A DNA stretch of 64,000 nucleotides from Paenibacillus ginsengihumi DSM 21568 (GTDB lineage: Bacteria > Bacillota > Bacilli > Paenibacillales > NBRC-103111). The notes under the pieces were generated by a model. That model was given only the letters and a program-made list of their open reading frames with translations. It was not told the DNA's origin and made no database searches. Location of the stretch: assembly GCF_000380965.1 (NCBI RefSeq), contig NZ_KB905556.1, positions 62,001 to 126,000 on the forward strand, given 5' to 3'. The translations under genes and the position numbers were made by a program. This document shows, piece by piece, positions 54,034 to 62,191 of this stretch (the first letter of the stretch is position 1; every line of letters begins with the position of its first letter).

Positions 54034-54870
54034 ATGACCATCGATTTGATAACGCTGCTTAAAGCGCTGATTCTGGGAATGGTGGAAGGGCTGACCGAGT
54101 TCGCCCCGGTTTCTTCGACCGGCCACATGATTATCGTCGATGACATGTGGCTGCAATCCGAGCAATTTTTGACAAAGTATGTCGCCAATACGTTTAAAGT
54201 CGTCATTCAGCTCGGCTCGATCCTCGCCGTCGTGATCGTGTTCTGGAATCGCTTCTTCGAGCTGCTCGGCCTGCGCCGCAGAGACGCAAGCCAGGTAAGA
54301 GCGGGAGGCGGGCTGAAGCTGACGCACGTCATCGTCGGGCTCCTGCCGGCCGGCGTGTTCGGCGTGCTGTTCGAGGACTACATCGACGAGCATCTGTTCT
54401 CGACAGCCACCGTGCTGATCGGTCTGGCGCTCGGCGCCTTCCTGATGATCGCCGCCGACCGGTTCGCCCCCAAGGTGCCGAAAATTCGCAGCGTCGACGA
54501 GATCACCCACAAGCAGGCGCTGGCCGTCGGCTTCATCCAATGTTTGTCGCTGTGGCCCGGCTTTTCGCGTTCCGGCTCGACGATTTCCGGCGGCGTCCTG
54601 CTCGGCATGAGCCACCGTGCCGCGGCCGACTTCACTTTCATTATGGCCGTGCCGATCATGGCCGGGGCGAGCTTGATCTCGCTGGTCAAAAACTGGGAGT
54701 ATTTCACGCTTGACGCGCTTCCGTTCTTTATCGTCGGCTTTATCAGCGCCTTCGTGTTCGCCCTGCTTTCGATCCGCTTCTTCCTGAAGCTCATCGACCG
54801 CATCAAGCTGGTGCCGTTCGCGATATACCGGCTTGTGCTGGCGGCGGTCACTTACTTCATCTTCTTCTAA
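54034..54870 (+). CDS. uppP: undecaprenyl-diphosphatase
   Basis: Dephosphorylates undecaprenyl pyrophosphate, the bacitracin target, to recycle the wall lipid carrier (BacA/UppP). The 278 residues show EGLTEFAPVSSTGHM (catalytic Glu, Ser/His) and LWPGFSRSGSTISGGVLLGM (phosphate-binding Arg), with eight membrane helices. Follows dedA by six bases and ends the cluster before a terminator. Overproduction of this enzyme gives bacitracin resistance in other bacteria. Confidence 0.97.
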   Translation: MTIDLITLLKALILGMVEGLTEFAPVSSTGHMIIVDDMWLQSEQFLTKYVANTFKVVIQLGSILAVVIVFWNRFFELLGLRRRDASQVRAGGGLKLTHVIVGLLPAGVFGVLFEDYIDEHLFSTATVLIGLALGAFLMIAADRFAPKVPKIRSVDEITHKQALAVGFIQCLSLWPGFSRSGSTISGGVLLGMSHRAAADFTFIMAVPIMAGASLISLVKNWEYFTLDALPFFIVGFISAFVFALLSIRFFLKLIDRIKLVPFAIYRLVLAAVTYFIFF

Positions 54871-54878
54871 AAGCCAAA

Positions 54879-54923
54879 GGCCGGAAGACACCGCTTATCC
54901 CGCGATGGCTTCCCGGCCTTTTT
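54879..54923 (+). terminator. terminator of the bce-dedA-uppP cluster
   Basis: AGGCCG-GAAG / CTTC-C-CGGCCT stem followed by TTTTT, nine bases after uppP. Confidence 0.88.
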
Positions 54924-55032
54924 GCGAGGAGACGGAGCCTGAAGCGGCGGAGCATTATCCGGGAAAGCCGGACAAATTCTACTTCGCCACAATCGGATCA
55001 TGCAGAACAAATAAAGGAGCGTTAGTAGTCCA

Positions 55033-55485
55033 ATGAACATCAGACCGTTGAATCAGGCCGAGCAGCCGCCGATGGAGCTGCTGCTTCTGGCAGACCCTTC
55101 CCGGGAGCTGGTGGAGGAGTATATGCGCCGCGGCGAATGCTTTGTAGCCGAGACGGATGAAGGCATCGTCGGCGTCTACGTGCTGCTGAAGACGAGACCG
55201 GGAACCGTCGAGCTCGTCAATGTCGCCGTCGATGAACGATTTCAAGGCCGGGGAATCGGCAAGCGGCTGGTCAACCATGCCGTCGAGCGGGCCCGCTCGC
55301 TCGGGTTCCGGACGATTGAAATCGGCACCGGGAACTCCGGGGTCGTCCAACTCGCCTTGTACCAAAAATGCGGATTCCGCATTACCGGGGTGGACCGCGA
55401 CTTCTTCCTCCGCCACTACAGCGAGCCTATCTATGAGAACGGGATTCAAGTGATCGACATGGTTCGCCTGTCGCAGGATCTGTAG
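55033..55485 (+). CDS. GNAT family N-acetyltransferase
   Basis: A 150-residue acetyltransferase: acetyl-CoA site VNVAVDERFQGRGIGKRLVN (Q/R-x-x-G-x-G/A) about residue 75, then EIGTGNSGVVQLALYQKCGF and the late strand FRITGVDRDFF. Substrate unknown. AAAGGAG is 13 bases from ATG 55033. It follows the uppP terminator, so it is a separate unit. Confidence 0.88.
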   Translation: MNIRPLNQAEQPPMELLLLADPSRELVEEYMRRGECFVAETDEGIVGVYVLLKTRPGTVELVNVAVDERFQGRGIGKRLVNHAVERARSLGFRTIEIGTGNSGVVQLALYQKCGFRITGVDRDFFLRHYSEPIYENGIQVIDMVRLSQDL

Positions 55486-55896
55486 CCTGTAGCGTAGCGG
55501 CAGCCTGTCTGGCAGCCCCCGGGGCGAAAGATCTTGCAGCGCGTGCGAGCATGCTGACGGATCGCGCTTCTCTTATGCGGCCTCGATGATCCAAACGCCC
55601 GAATACACGAATGCGTGAATGCGCGAAATCCCGAACGCCTGAATGCACGAATGTGCGAATGTGCGTTCGCCATGCCCAGGGCTTATCCGCCATCTGCCCC
55701 GGCGGCGCCGCCTTGCGCTCCCTGAGCAAGGCGCGGGGGACGCGAGACCCGGGGAGCGCAAACCGCGGGGATTCCCCGCCCTGAATGTGGCCGCCCGGGC
55801 ATTCGCGCGCAAAAGGTTGCCAAATCGCCGCATTTCCTTTAAAATATGGCACCGTGCGGGTTATTGGGACTATGAACTTTACTGGAGGGTATTGGC
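55486..55896. other. 411-base gap with a short-period repeat
   Basis: No supported gene. 55594-55670 holds about nine imperfect octamers of the type CGAATGCA/CGAATGTG (GAATACACGAATGCGTGAAT and following). The remainder is GC-rich with no clear promoter until just before the SEC-C gene. Confidence 0.55.
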
Positions 55897-56493
55897 TTGG
55901 CTAAAATCGGAAGAAATACTCCCTGTCCTTGCGGCAGCGGGCTGAAGTATAAGAAATGCTGTCTGGACAAAGAACGGACCGCGTCGCGGACGGCGGAAAG
56001 CCTCGTGACCGCGGCCTCGCAGCCAGAGGCGGACAGGCCCGTTATCGCGGCGAAACGGCCGGAGGCAGAACATCCTGTTATCGCGGCCGCACAGCCGGAG
56101 GCGGAACGTTCCGAACCCGCAGCTGCGGCGGCCATGCCTGCTCTGGAAGCGATTCTGCTTGAGGCGGAGCAATCGATGGCCTGGCATCAGGCTCAGGACC
56201 AGGCATTAGCCCTGGAGTTGATCGGCAAGCTGTCCGGCGATTACCGGCCGGAGCAGATTCGCGAAACGATCGCCTTCTGGCATGCCTTCTCGACCGCCGT
56301 TCAGCCGTCTTACCGCAAGCCGGGCGCTTACTGCGCCGCGCTGGAGCTCTATATCGCCGAGCAGAGCGGCCAGGCGCTGACGAAAGCCGAGGCAGCGGAC
56401 AAGCATCAGATATCGGCCAGCACCGTTGCCAAGAAATACGCCGAGCTGCAGGAATTCGCCGCGGCGCAGCGGCGCGAGCCCGTTCATGCGTGA
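55897..56493 (+). CDS. SEC-C zinc-motif protein
   Basis: A 198-residue protein with an N-terminal SEC-C zinc motif ([17 protein letters not shown], residues 6-22), three 13-residue repeats of the type QPEAxRPVIAA (about 40-78), and a helical C-terminal domain ending in a putative helix-turn-helix ([20 protein letters not shown]). TTG 55897 has GGAGG eight bases upstream. SEC-C motifs mediate protein contacts, e.g. with SecB in SecA; the HTH-like end is suggestive only. Confidence 0.82.
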   Translation: MAKIGRNTPCPCGSGLKYKKCCLDKERTASRTAESLVTAASQPEADRPVIAAKRPEAEHPVIAAAQPEAERSEPAAAAAMPALEAILLEAEQSMAWHQAQDQALALELIGKLSGDYRPEQIRETIAFWHAFSTAVQPSYRKPGAYCAALELYIAEQSGQALTKAEAADKHQISASTVAKKYAELQEFAAAQRREPVHA

Positions 56494-56567
56494 CGCGGCT
56501 TCGCGCGGACCTTTTTTTGCTGCACAAGCGAAGATCGGCATTCGGAAGCTTTATCGGAGGACCAAAG

Positions 56568-57446
56568 GTGGGGAGCGATGTGCTGTCGAAACATAATGTC
56601 GGCATCATCCTGTTTGTTGCCGTCTGGGCTGTCCTGGCCGCTATGTTTGGATATGCCGATTTGACGATCTCCCGGGCGGTTGCCGACCCGGAAGCAGGCT
56701 GGGCCCGCGTCTTCACGGCGTTCGGCGAGCATCCGGCCATGCTGCTGGCCTGGGCCGCCGCCAGTCTGGCAGTGAGGCTTCTCCGCTCGCCGGGCCTCGC
56801 CTGGCGGCTGCTGCAGGCTGCCTGCGCCGCGGTCGCGGCCGCTATCGGCGCCGCCGCCGTCCTGATCGCCGCCGGCCGGTGGTTCGGAATCGCGCCATCC
56901 CCCGCGCTCATCGCCGTCTCGCTGGCGCTGTCCGCGGCCGTCAGCTGGATCGCGCAAATGCTGCTGCGCCGGCTGCCAGACGAGCAGCTGGAGCCGTACC
57001 GGGCGGCGGTATGGGCGACGCTCGCGGTCATCGCCGGGGAGCTGCTGCTCGTCCATCTGCTCAAGCTGGCGTGGGGCAGAGTGCGCTTTCGCGATCTGCT
57101 GCCGGACGCTTCCAACTTTGCGAAGTGGTATGCTCCGCAGCGTGTAAGCGGCCACCGCTCGTTCCCGTCCGCTCACGCGGCCAACGCCTGGACGCTCCTC
57201 TGTCTGCTCATGTACGTCCCCGAGCGCCGCAAAAGCTGGAGTCTGGCTGCCCTTGTCCTGGCCGCCGGCTGGGGACTCGCGACCGCTTACAGCCGAATCG
57301 TATCCGGCGCCCATTACGCCTCCGACGTGCTGTTCGGCAGCTGTCTGACGATCAGCCTGTTTTATGCGGCATGGAGGTTTGGCGGCTGGACGAGCCGTCC
57401 GCTTCGCTTCGGCCCGAAGCGAAGCCGTCTGCTCAAGACTCGCTGA
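56568..57446 (+). CDS. PAP2-superfamily membrane phosphatase
   Basis: A 292-residue membrane phosphatase of the PAP2 family, acting on lipid phosphates such as undecaprenyl pyrophosphate or phosphatidic acid. Motifs: KLAWGRVRFRD (KxxxxxxRP-like, lacking the final Pro), SGHRSFPSAHAANAW and SRIVSGAHYASDVLFG. About six membrane segments, several Ala-rich. GTG 56568 has GGAGG seven bases upstream; earlier in-frame starts overlap the SEC-C stop. Confidence 0.88.
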   Translation: MGSDVLSKHNVGIILFVAVWAVLAAMFGYADLTISRAVADPEAGWARVFTAFGEHPAMLLAWAAASLAVRLLRSPGLAWRLLQAACAAVAAAIGAAAVLIAAGRWFGIAPSPALIAVSLALSAAVSWIAQMLLRRLPDEQLEPYRAAVWATLAVIAGELLLVHLLKLAWGRVRFRDLLPDASNFAKWYAPQRVSGHRSFPSAHAANAWTLLCLLMYVPERRKSWSLAALVLAAGWGLATAYSRIVSGAHYASDVLFGSCLTISLFYAAWRFGGWTSRPLRFGPKRSRLLKTR

Positions 57447-57540
57447 CTCTGACGACCGGTGCTCCGCAAGCGGTGCAGCTTCCTGCGAGCTCGCTCCCGA
57501 GCTTGTCCTGGGATACGGTGTATTCCCTCCTCGCGAGCAT
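57433..57540 (-). CDS. possible 35-residue zinc-ribbon fragment
   Basis: MLARREYTVSQDKLGSELAG followed by SCTACGAPVVRVSES and stop; the frame is open further upstream (WQLASIHGRERGHS). One Cys pair typical of a half zinc ribbon. No proper ribosome site, and the end overlaps the PAP2 gene tail. Could be a gene remnant or chance. Confidence 0.25.
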   Translation of the reverse strand: MLARREYTVSQDKLGSELAGSCTACGAPVVRVSES

Positions 57541-57628
57541 GGAGTGGCCGCGCTCCCGACCGTGAATGCTGGCAAGCTGCCAAGCCGAACGGAAGCCGGG
57601 ATCGCTGCCCCTGGGAATGGGGGAGTAA

Positions 57629-58033
57629 CTAGTCCACTTTCAAGCTTAAAATATATTCTACTCTCGATTTGGCAGCATCGCTTGTTTCCCTGATGATATA
57701 ATCCCCGTTATCAAGCTGCTTTTTACATAATTGAATGTCTCGCATGAGCATTTCAATGTCATTGTTATCGATATGCTCTTCAAATTTAGCGTTTTCCAGA
57801 TAGCCATCCAGTTTAGAATATATAAAATCAGCCATTTCTTTATGTTTCAAGCTCTCTATCGCAATAGAAACAAAATACAATGTTTTAGTAAACAAGCTAT
57901 CGTTGACTCTTCTCCAGTCTTCTTCCAAAGTTTTTGCTGCAACCTGCGCCACATTTAAGCCTTCTTCTTCCATATACTCCTCAAAGTCTAACACGATAGA
58001 TGATTTAATCGCTTCATAACTTGTCAAGCTCAT
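57629..58033 (-). CDS. Imm3-like immunity protein
   Basis: A 134-residue acidic cytosolic protein. Its plan (SYEAIKSSIVLDFEEYMEEE, VAQVAAKTLEEDWRRVND, then helices ending SRVEYILSLK) resembles the Imm3 family of polymorphic-toxin immunity proteins; the assignment is by eye. It marks the start of an AT-rich stretch of short acidic genes. A paralogue with an internal deletion lies at 60594-60860. No matching toxin gene is in the window. Confidence 0.7.
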   Translation of the reverse strand: MSLTSYEAIKSSIVLDFEEYMEEEGLNVAQVAAKTLEEDWRRVNDSLFTKTLYFVSIAIESLKHKEMADFIYSKLDGYLENAKFEEHIDNNDIEMLMRDIQLCKKQLDNGDYIIRETSDAAKSRVEYILSLKVD

Positions 58034-58072
58034 CTAATCCGTCCTCGATTCAATTACATACTGCCCTGGTTG

Positions 58073-58381
58073 TTATTTCGCGTTGCTTAGACAGCCTCTG
58101 ATTCGAACCATGATTCGATCGGCTGCATCCATGATTTCCAGCACCTCATTCTCGTCATACAAACCGCAAGATGATTCCATGACAGGGCATAGATCGACAA
58201 ATAACTCAGCCGCTTTCTTGGGGATCAGCCTGCTGTCTTTCCATTCATTTTCCATACATTCCAGCAAGTTGCATATTTTGTCGACTTTCTCTGTATCCAA
58301 ACCATCGCCCTGCCTAAGGGAAACTAATAATCCATCTTCCCCAAGCAGCAAATCCTCCAGAAGATCGATAGGCTCCTTCAC
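58073..58381 (-). CDS. acidic hypothetical protein, putative immunity protein
   Basis: A 102-residue all-helical acidic protein (PIDLLEDLLLGEDGLLVSL, KKAAELFVDLCPVMESS, NEVLEIMDAADRIMVRIRG). No family recognised. It lies 39 bases upstream of the Imm3-like gene on the same strand, within the immunity-gene array, which is the only hint to its role. Confidence 0.65.
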   Translation of the reverse strand: MKEPIDLLEDLLLGEDGLLVSLRQGDGLDTEKVDKICNLLECMENEWKDSRLIPKKAAELFVDLCPVMESSCGLYDENEVLEIMDAADRIMVRIRGCLSNAK

Positions 58382-58416
58382 TAAGCCGCCTCCTCCGATT
58401 TTCTCAACATAGGCGT

Positions 58417-58671
58417 TTACTCATACCGGCTTCCTGCAAATAAAATGAATGCAATAAATCCCCAATCTATATTTTCTGCAAAGTCATCTTCCGGGTCAGT
58501 TATGAGTCCATCCATATCTTCAACCCATGACGCCAGACCATTCAAGTATTCTTCAATCGTTGTGTTCGCCCATCTATCGGAATTTTGCTGCAAATCTTCG
58601 ACCAACAAAGAAACGAATTGCACAAAATCCTCTCTATTCTCGACCTTTGCCAATCTATCTTGAATATCCAT
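58417..58671 (-). CDS. DUF7660-like immunity-type protein
   Basis: An 84-residue protein: REDFVQFVSLLVEDLQQNSD, RWANTTIEEYLNGLASWVED, then MDGLITDPEDDFAENIDWGF. This pattern (FVxFVxxLxxDL..WxNxTxxEYLxxLxxWVEDM) matches the DUF7660 family, which is often found near polymorphic toxins. Member of the minus-strand immunity array. Confidence 0.72.
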   Translation of the reverse strand: MDIQDRLAKVENREDFVQFVSLLVEDLQQNSDRWANTTIEEYLNGLASWVEDMDGLITDPEDDFAENIDWGFIAFILFAGSRYE

Positions 58672-58769
58672 ATGTACTCTCCTTATTGACTAAAGTTTAC
58701 TCAACACGGCCTGCCGTAACGAGTACCTTCGATTGCTTTAGCAGCAAAACTCATGTAACCATTAGCTTT

Positions 58770-59162
58770 TCAATAGAAATATTCATCAACGAGTTTAGGT
58801 TGCCCGTCTGCAAAAATATATTTTCTAATAAACTTCCCTGGCTCAATCTCTTCCATATGTAAAGGGACTATGTACGAAAGGTTCTCGCAAATCATTTTCG
58901 TGATCTTCTCCGGCTCGTGCAATCGATTGAGTTCAATTAACAACGGGCAGTCTTTACGATCTTCTACTTGCCAATCCTCGTCGACAAAGTTATTAACGAT
59001 GCGAATGGTCCCTTTTTCTTCTATCTCAGCTAAATTGTATAACCCCCAGTAGTCACTTTCATGATGGCTAAATGGAATTTTCAGCAAATTTTTTATGTCT
59101 TCCGTCACGGCTTCCAAGTCATCGATAAGTACGCCAAGTTTGACATATTTATTTTTACTCAT
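58770..59162 (-). CDS. hypothetical protein in immunity array
   Basis: A 130-residue mixed alpha/beta protein (KYVKLGVLIDDLEAVTEDI, SDYWGLYNLAEIEEKGTIRI, CPLLIELNRLHEPEKITKMI, FIRKYIFADGQPKLVDEYFY). ATG 59162 follows AGGTGG by 11 bases; the earlier in-frame ATG 59201 has no site. No family recognised. AT-rich like its neighbours. Confidence 0.65.
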   Translation of the reverse strand: MSKNKYVKLGVLIDDLEAVTEDIKNLLKIPFSHHESDYWGLYNLAEIEEKGTIRIVNNFVDEDWQVEDRKDCPLLIELNRLHEPEKITKMICENLSYIVPLHMEEIEPGKFIRKYIFADGQPKLVDEYFY

Positions 59163-59250
59163 TTCGTTCACAACCACCTTTGATAATATTTTTCGAAACA
59201 TGGTGTAGTATATTTTATTACTTTATCGTATGGCAACTGATTGACCACGT

Positions 59251-59766
59251 TCATCGCCTCCAATGCGATCTCTTTTTCAGCCATGCTTTCAATCCTTCCT
59301 CACTGATATCAATAGGAGCTAGTCTGGACATGTAGTCAACATTAGCTAATGGAAAAGCATGACCACCCACAATAATATCACCATGATGTCTTCTGATCGT
59401 TCCTCCTCTTTCAATTAGTAAGATCAGCGGTTCGTACAAATCACAAAATTTTATTGCTTTTTCATCTCCAATATCAACCAAATGCAACCACTCAAGGTAT
59501 GCTTCGCAAGTTACGCGCATAAAAGCGTTTTTTAAATGGTTTAAATGCGGACACCATTCCGATATCCTTAAATCCTCTTCAAATCCCAGTGCTTGAGCCG
59601 CTTTGAAAAAAGGATACGGCGCCTTTAAATCGTATGTTTTAATAAATAAAGCTGCTCGTCGAATATACTCTTGCATGAGCGCCATGTTTGAAGGGCTATC
59701 TACGCTTCCGCATAAATCCCAATTGATGCTATTTATTCTTTTTATGCCTTCATTAAATCGATTCAT
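59251..59766 (-). CDS. hypothetical immunity-type protein (paralogue 1)
   Basis: A 171-residue protein: MNRFNEGIKRINSINWDLCG, YIRRAALFIKTYD, CEAYLEWLHLVDIGDEKA, LYEPLILLIERGGTIRRHHG, and VGGHAFPL near the end. ATG 59766 has GGAGGG. Shares the order YLEW-x-LY-PLI-L-RGG-IR-HHG with the gene at 59993-60517, so the two are duplicates. Family not recognised; immunity role inferred from context. Confidence 0.68.
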   Translation of the reverse strand: MNRFNEGIKRINSINWDLCGSVDSPSNMALMQEYIRRAALFIKTYDLKAPYPFFKAAQALGFEEDLRISEWCPHLNHLKNAFMRVTCEAYLEWLHLVDIGDEKAIKFCDLYEPLILLIERGGTIRRHHGDIIVGGHAFPLANVDYMSRLAPIDISEEGLKAWLKKRSHWRR

Positions 59767-59910
59767 TTTACCCTCCAGCTTTGCTGGCCGCACCGATGAT
59801 CACCCGGTATCCTTTTTTTAAAATAGCGCCCAGTTTTTCTAGACTAACTCTACTTCCGATAAATCAGCACCAGTAAAACCTCAATCATTTTATTTAGAGC
59901 TTGTTCATTT

Positions 59911-60025
59911 AAGGCCACCAACGGACGCCGCGCGCTACTCCCAGGGCGCGGCGTGCCGCATGGTGGCGGTCACCACATTGACCGCCTACCCGCTAAAATG
60001 TGGCCGCCCCTCCATGGATGTCGTG
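59911..60025. other. GC-rich segment with two hairpins inside the AT-rich array
   Basis: Perfect 9-base inverted repeat ACGCCGCGC (59925-59933)/GCGCGGCGT (59946-59954), then GGTGGCGGTC (59962-59971)/GACCGCCTACC (59980-59990). Base composition jumps from AT-rich to very GC-rich for about 100 bases. It overlaps the 3' end of the gene at 59993-60517 and encodes that protein's aberrant tail. Confidence 0.7.
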
Positions 60026-60517
60026 TTTATCCAACGTTTCTTCGCTAATATCCTCTGGTTCAACCGTGCTCATTTCTACAGAAATGATTCGGGAACGTGC
60101 CGTTCTTCCGCTGGTTAACTCTCCATGATGATATCTTATTCGCCCGCCTCTGCCGAACAGCTTGATCAATGGAACATATAGTCCCTGGAATTGAAGTGCT
60201 ACGGATTCGTTCTCGCCGGATAAATAGGCCCATTCCAAATAACTTTTGCAAGCGGACTTGACTAACCACTCATTCTGGATATCATTTAATTCATCGCAGA
60301 ATGCATATATTTCGATGGGCAGCTTTATGCCGCACATATCTGCAGCGCTAAAAACCGCCAGTCTCTTGTTAGGTTCTTGATCTATGAAATCATAAAACTG
60401 GGAAGCTCTCCTTAAATACTCATATAATAATATGCCGTGTGAAGGCTTGTTCGGTTCTTCGCGATTCCAATGAATGTTTCTTATCATAGCTCTGGCCTCT
60501 TCAAACGTCCGATTCAA
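59993..60517 (-). CDS. hypothetical immunity-type protein (paralogue 2, altered C-terminus)
   Basis: A 174-residue paralogue of the protein at 59251-59766: LNRTFEEARAMIRNIHWNRE, EYLRRASQFYDFID, CKSYLEWAYLSGENESVALQ, LYVPLIKLFGRGGRIRYHHG. The last residues (DKHDIHGGAATF) diverge from the paralogue's KAWLKKRSHW end and are encoded by the GC-rich hairpin segment, so the original C-terminus was replaced. TTG 60517, aligned with the paralogue's start, has GGGGGG eight bases upstream; a TTG at 60553 would add 12 residues. Confidence 0.62.
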   Translation of the reverse strand: MNRTFEEARAMIRNIHWNREEPNKPSHGILLYEYLRRASQFYDFIDQEPNKRLAVFSAADMCGIKLPIEIYAFCDELNDIQNEWLVKSACKSYLEWAYLSGENESVALQFQGLYVPLIKLFGRGGRIRYHHGELTSGRTARSRIISVEMSTVEPEDISEETLDKHDIHGGAATF

Positions 60518-60593
60518 CCAGGCGGCCCCCCTCAATAAATATTCAAGATTCAACGTCTATACGAATAGCATGAGATAAAGAGAAGGTTTTTAT

Positions 60594-60860
60594 ATGAGCA
60601 GCTATGAAGCCATAAAAGATTGCGTGAATTTAGGTTTTGAAGAATATGTTACTCATCAGCATTATAACACTGCACAGGCAGCTGCAAAAATTGTGGAAGA
60701 GGACTGGTGGATATTAAACGAGGATAATTTCAGTAAAACCGCTTTCTTTATATGTCACAAAGAACGTATGGAAATGGATAATTATCAAATCATCGAGACA
60801 AATCCTGTCTGGAAAGGCAGGCTTGAATCTATTTTGAGTCTGAAACGGGAAGATTTGTAA
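60594..60860 (+). CDS. Imm3-like protein with internal deletion
   Basis: An 88-residue relative of the 134-residue protein at 57629-58033: SSYEAIKDCVNLGFEEYVTH, TAQAAAKIVEEDWWILNED and the tail GRLESILSLK align, but about 45 residues from the middle are missing, joined in frame near FFICHKERMEMDNY. ATG 60594 lies 10 bases after GAGAAGG. It is on the opposite strand to the rest of the array. Probably a decayed immunity gene. Confidence 0.62.
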   Translation: MSSYEAIKDCVNLGFEEYVTHQHYNTAQAAAKIVEEDWWILNEDNFSKTAFFICHKERMEMDNYQIIETNPVWKGRLESILSLKREDL

Positions 60861-61075
60861 ACCTATTAGCGACTGCCCATACAGCGGCGAACGCTGCGGA
60901 TGTACTCTACAGTTTAGCGCTTAGGATGCTGGCGCTGAAGCAGACCGAATCCGTTGTATCCGCAGCGTTGATGCCGCTGATGGCGAGCGGCGCCCGAATG
61001 CAGAGCAGCTTGCTCGCGCCGCCGCTTATGATCAATCGCTCCCTGACAGCCGTGTCAATTGGCATGGCCCAACTA
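60861..61075. other. open plus-strand segment, possible gene remnant
   Basis: GC-rich. One plus frame stays open from about 60863 into the convergent hxlR gene and reads NLLATAHTAANAADVLYSLA, then SVVSAALMPLMASGARMQSS. It has an Ala/Leu-rich, protein-like composition but no start site or known family. Otherwise empty. Confidence 0.3.
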
Positions 61076-61456
61076 TCATACACTCTCGCGGCAGTTGGCC
61101 CCGTCCTTCCAGATGACCTGCTCTCCGTAATTTTTCCCCCAGTCGTACATCATCTTCAAGACAGGCACGAGACTTTCGCCATGCTCCGTCAATGAATATT
61201 CGACCCGGGGCGGAACTTCAGGGTATACTTTGCGGAAGACCAAGCGATCCTCTTCCAATTCGCGCAGTTGATTAGTCAACATTTTTTGCGTAATGTGGGG
61301 GATCAATTTTTTCAGCTCGCTGAACCGTTTCGTGCCTTGCAGCCCAAGATGCCACAAAATGATTAATTTCCACTTGCCCCCGATCACGGCCAGCGTCAAT
61401 TCCTTCTCGCAGTTAATCGCCTGCAAATCGATTCGCTTCTTGACCTCATTCGCCAT
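61076..61456 (-). CDS. hxlR: HxlR family transcriptional regulator
   Basis: A 126-residue MarR-like winged-helix regulator of the HxlR family, which in Bacillus activates the formaldehyde-fixing hxlAB genes. Features: conserved Cys near the N-terminus ([20 protein letters not shown]), recognition part [20 protein letters not shown] and wing [19 protein letters not shown] 61456 has GGAGGG six bases upstream. It lies downstream of hxlB on the same strand with its own upstream region, unlike the divergent arrangement in Bacillus subtilis. Symbol given from context. Confidence 0.85.
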   Translation of the reverse strand: MANEVKKRIDLQAINCEKELTLAVIGGKWKLIILWHLGLQGTKRFSELKKLIPHITQKMLTNQLRELEEDRLVFRKVYPEVPPRVEYSLTEHGESLVPVLKMMYDWGKNYGEQVIWKDGANCRESV

Positions 61457-61476
61457 CGCCATCCCTCCCACCGATC

Positions 61477-61491
61477 GTATCGATAGTATAC
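61477..61491 (-). promoter_or_regulatory. candidate hxlR promoter/operator
   Basis: GTAT-CGATAGT-ATAC inverted repeat containing a TATACT -10-like hexamer on the minus strand, about 20 bases upstream of the hxlR start. GTAT/ATAC arms are common in HxlR-family operators. Confidence 0.4.
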
Positions 61492-61631
61492 CACAAGCAG
61501 CTACAAGAGATGAAAGGATATACTGTCGGTTTGGAAACCAAGGAAACGGCTGAGTCCGCTCCGCAGCGGGAGCGAAGAAGCCATCAGGCAAGAGCAGCGA
61601 GTATATCCGGTCCATGGCTGGCGGGCTGCTG

Positions 61632-62189
61632 CTACTCCAGGTTGGCGTGTCTGCCGTACATCTGGCCGGAATTCAGACCCTTGCTGTTCATCAGCCGGAG
61701 AATGACCGCGTCGTAAAAGATCAATAATGTCTGTTCGAATAAAGAAGCCATCGGCTGGATCGTCGTATAGCCGCCGCCGGCCTGATCTTTAGGCGATCCC
61801 GGCAGCTTGACAAGAGCATCCGCCAATCTTCCGATCGTCGACTCGGGGGCAATCGTGACTGCCACAACGGATGCGCCCAGACTTTTCGCTTGTTGCGCCA
61901 TCGGGATCAACGTTCTTGTTTCCCCCGAGCCGGTGCCGATGATGAGGACATCCCCCTTGCCGATGCCGGGAGTGACCGTCTCCCCGACCACATAGGCGTT
62001 GATCCCGGTATGCATCAGGCGCATGGCGAAAGCCCGTCCCATCAGTCCGGATCTTCCCGCACCAGCGACAAACACCTTATCGGCTTGCAAAATGATATCC
62101 GCCAACGCTTCGGCTTCCTTGTCCGCGATCTGTTCCACCGAGCGATGAAGCTCCCGGGCGATCTCTGCGGCATATTTGATCGTATCCAT
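61632..62189 (-). CDS. hxlB: 6-phospho-3-hexuloisomerase
   Basis: Converts hexulose-6-phosphate to fructose-6-phosphate in the ribulose monophosphate pathway of formaldehyde fixation. The 185 residues form a SIS sugar-isomerase domain: [56 protein letters not shown]. Starts two bases after the hxlA stop, so both are co-translated. Confidence 0.95.
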   Translation of the reverse strand: MDTIKYAAEIARELHRSVEQIADKEAEALADIILQADKVFVAGAGRSGLMGRAFAMRLMHTGINAYVVGETVTPGIGKGDVLIIGTGSGETRTLIPMAQQAKSLGASVVAVTIAPESTIGRLADALVKLPGSPKDQAGGGYTTIQPMASLFEQTLLIFYDAVILRLMNSKGLNSGQMYGRHANLE

Positions 62190-62191
62190 GA

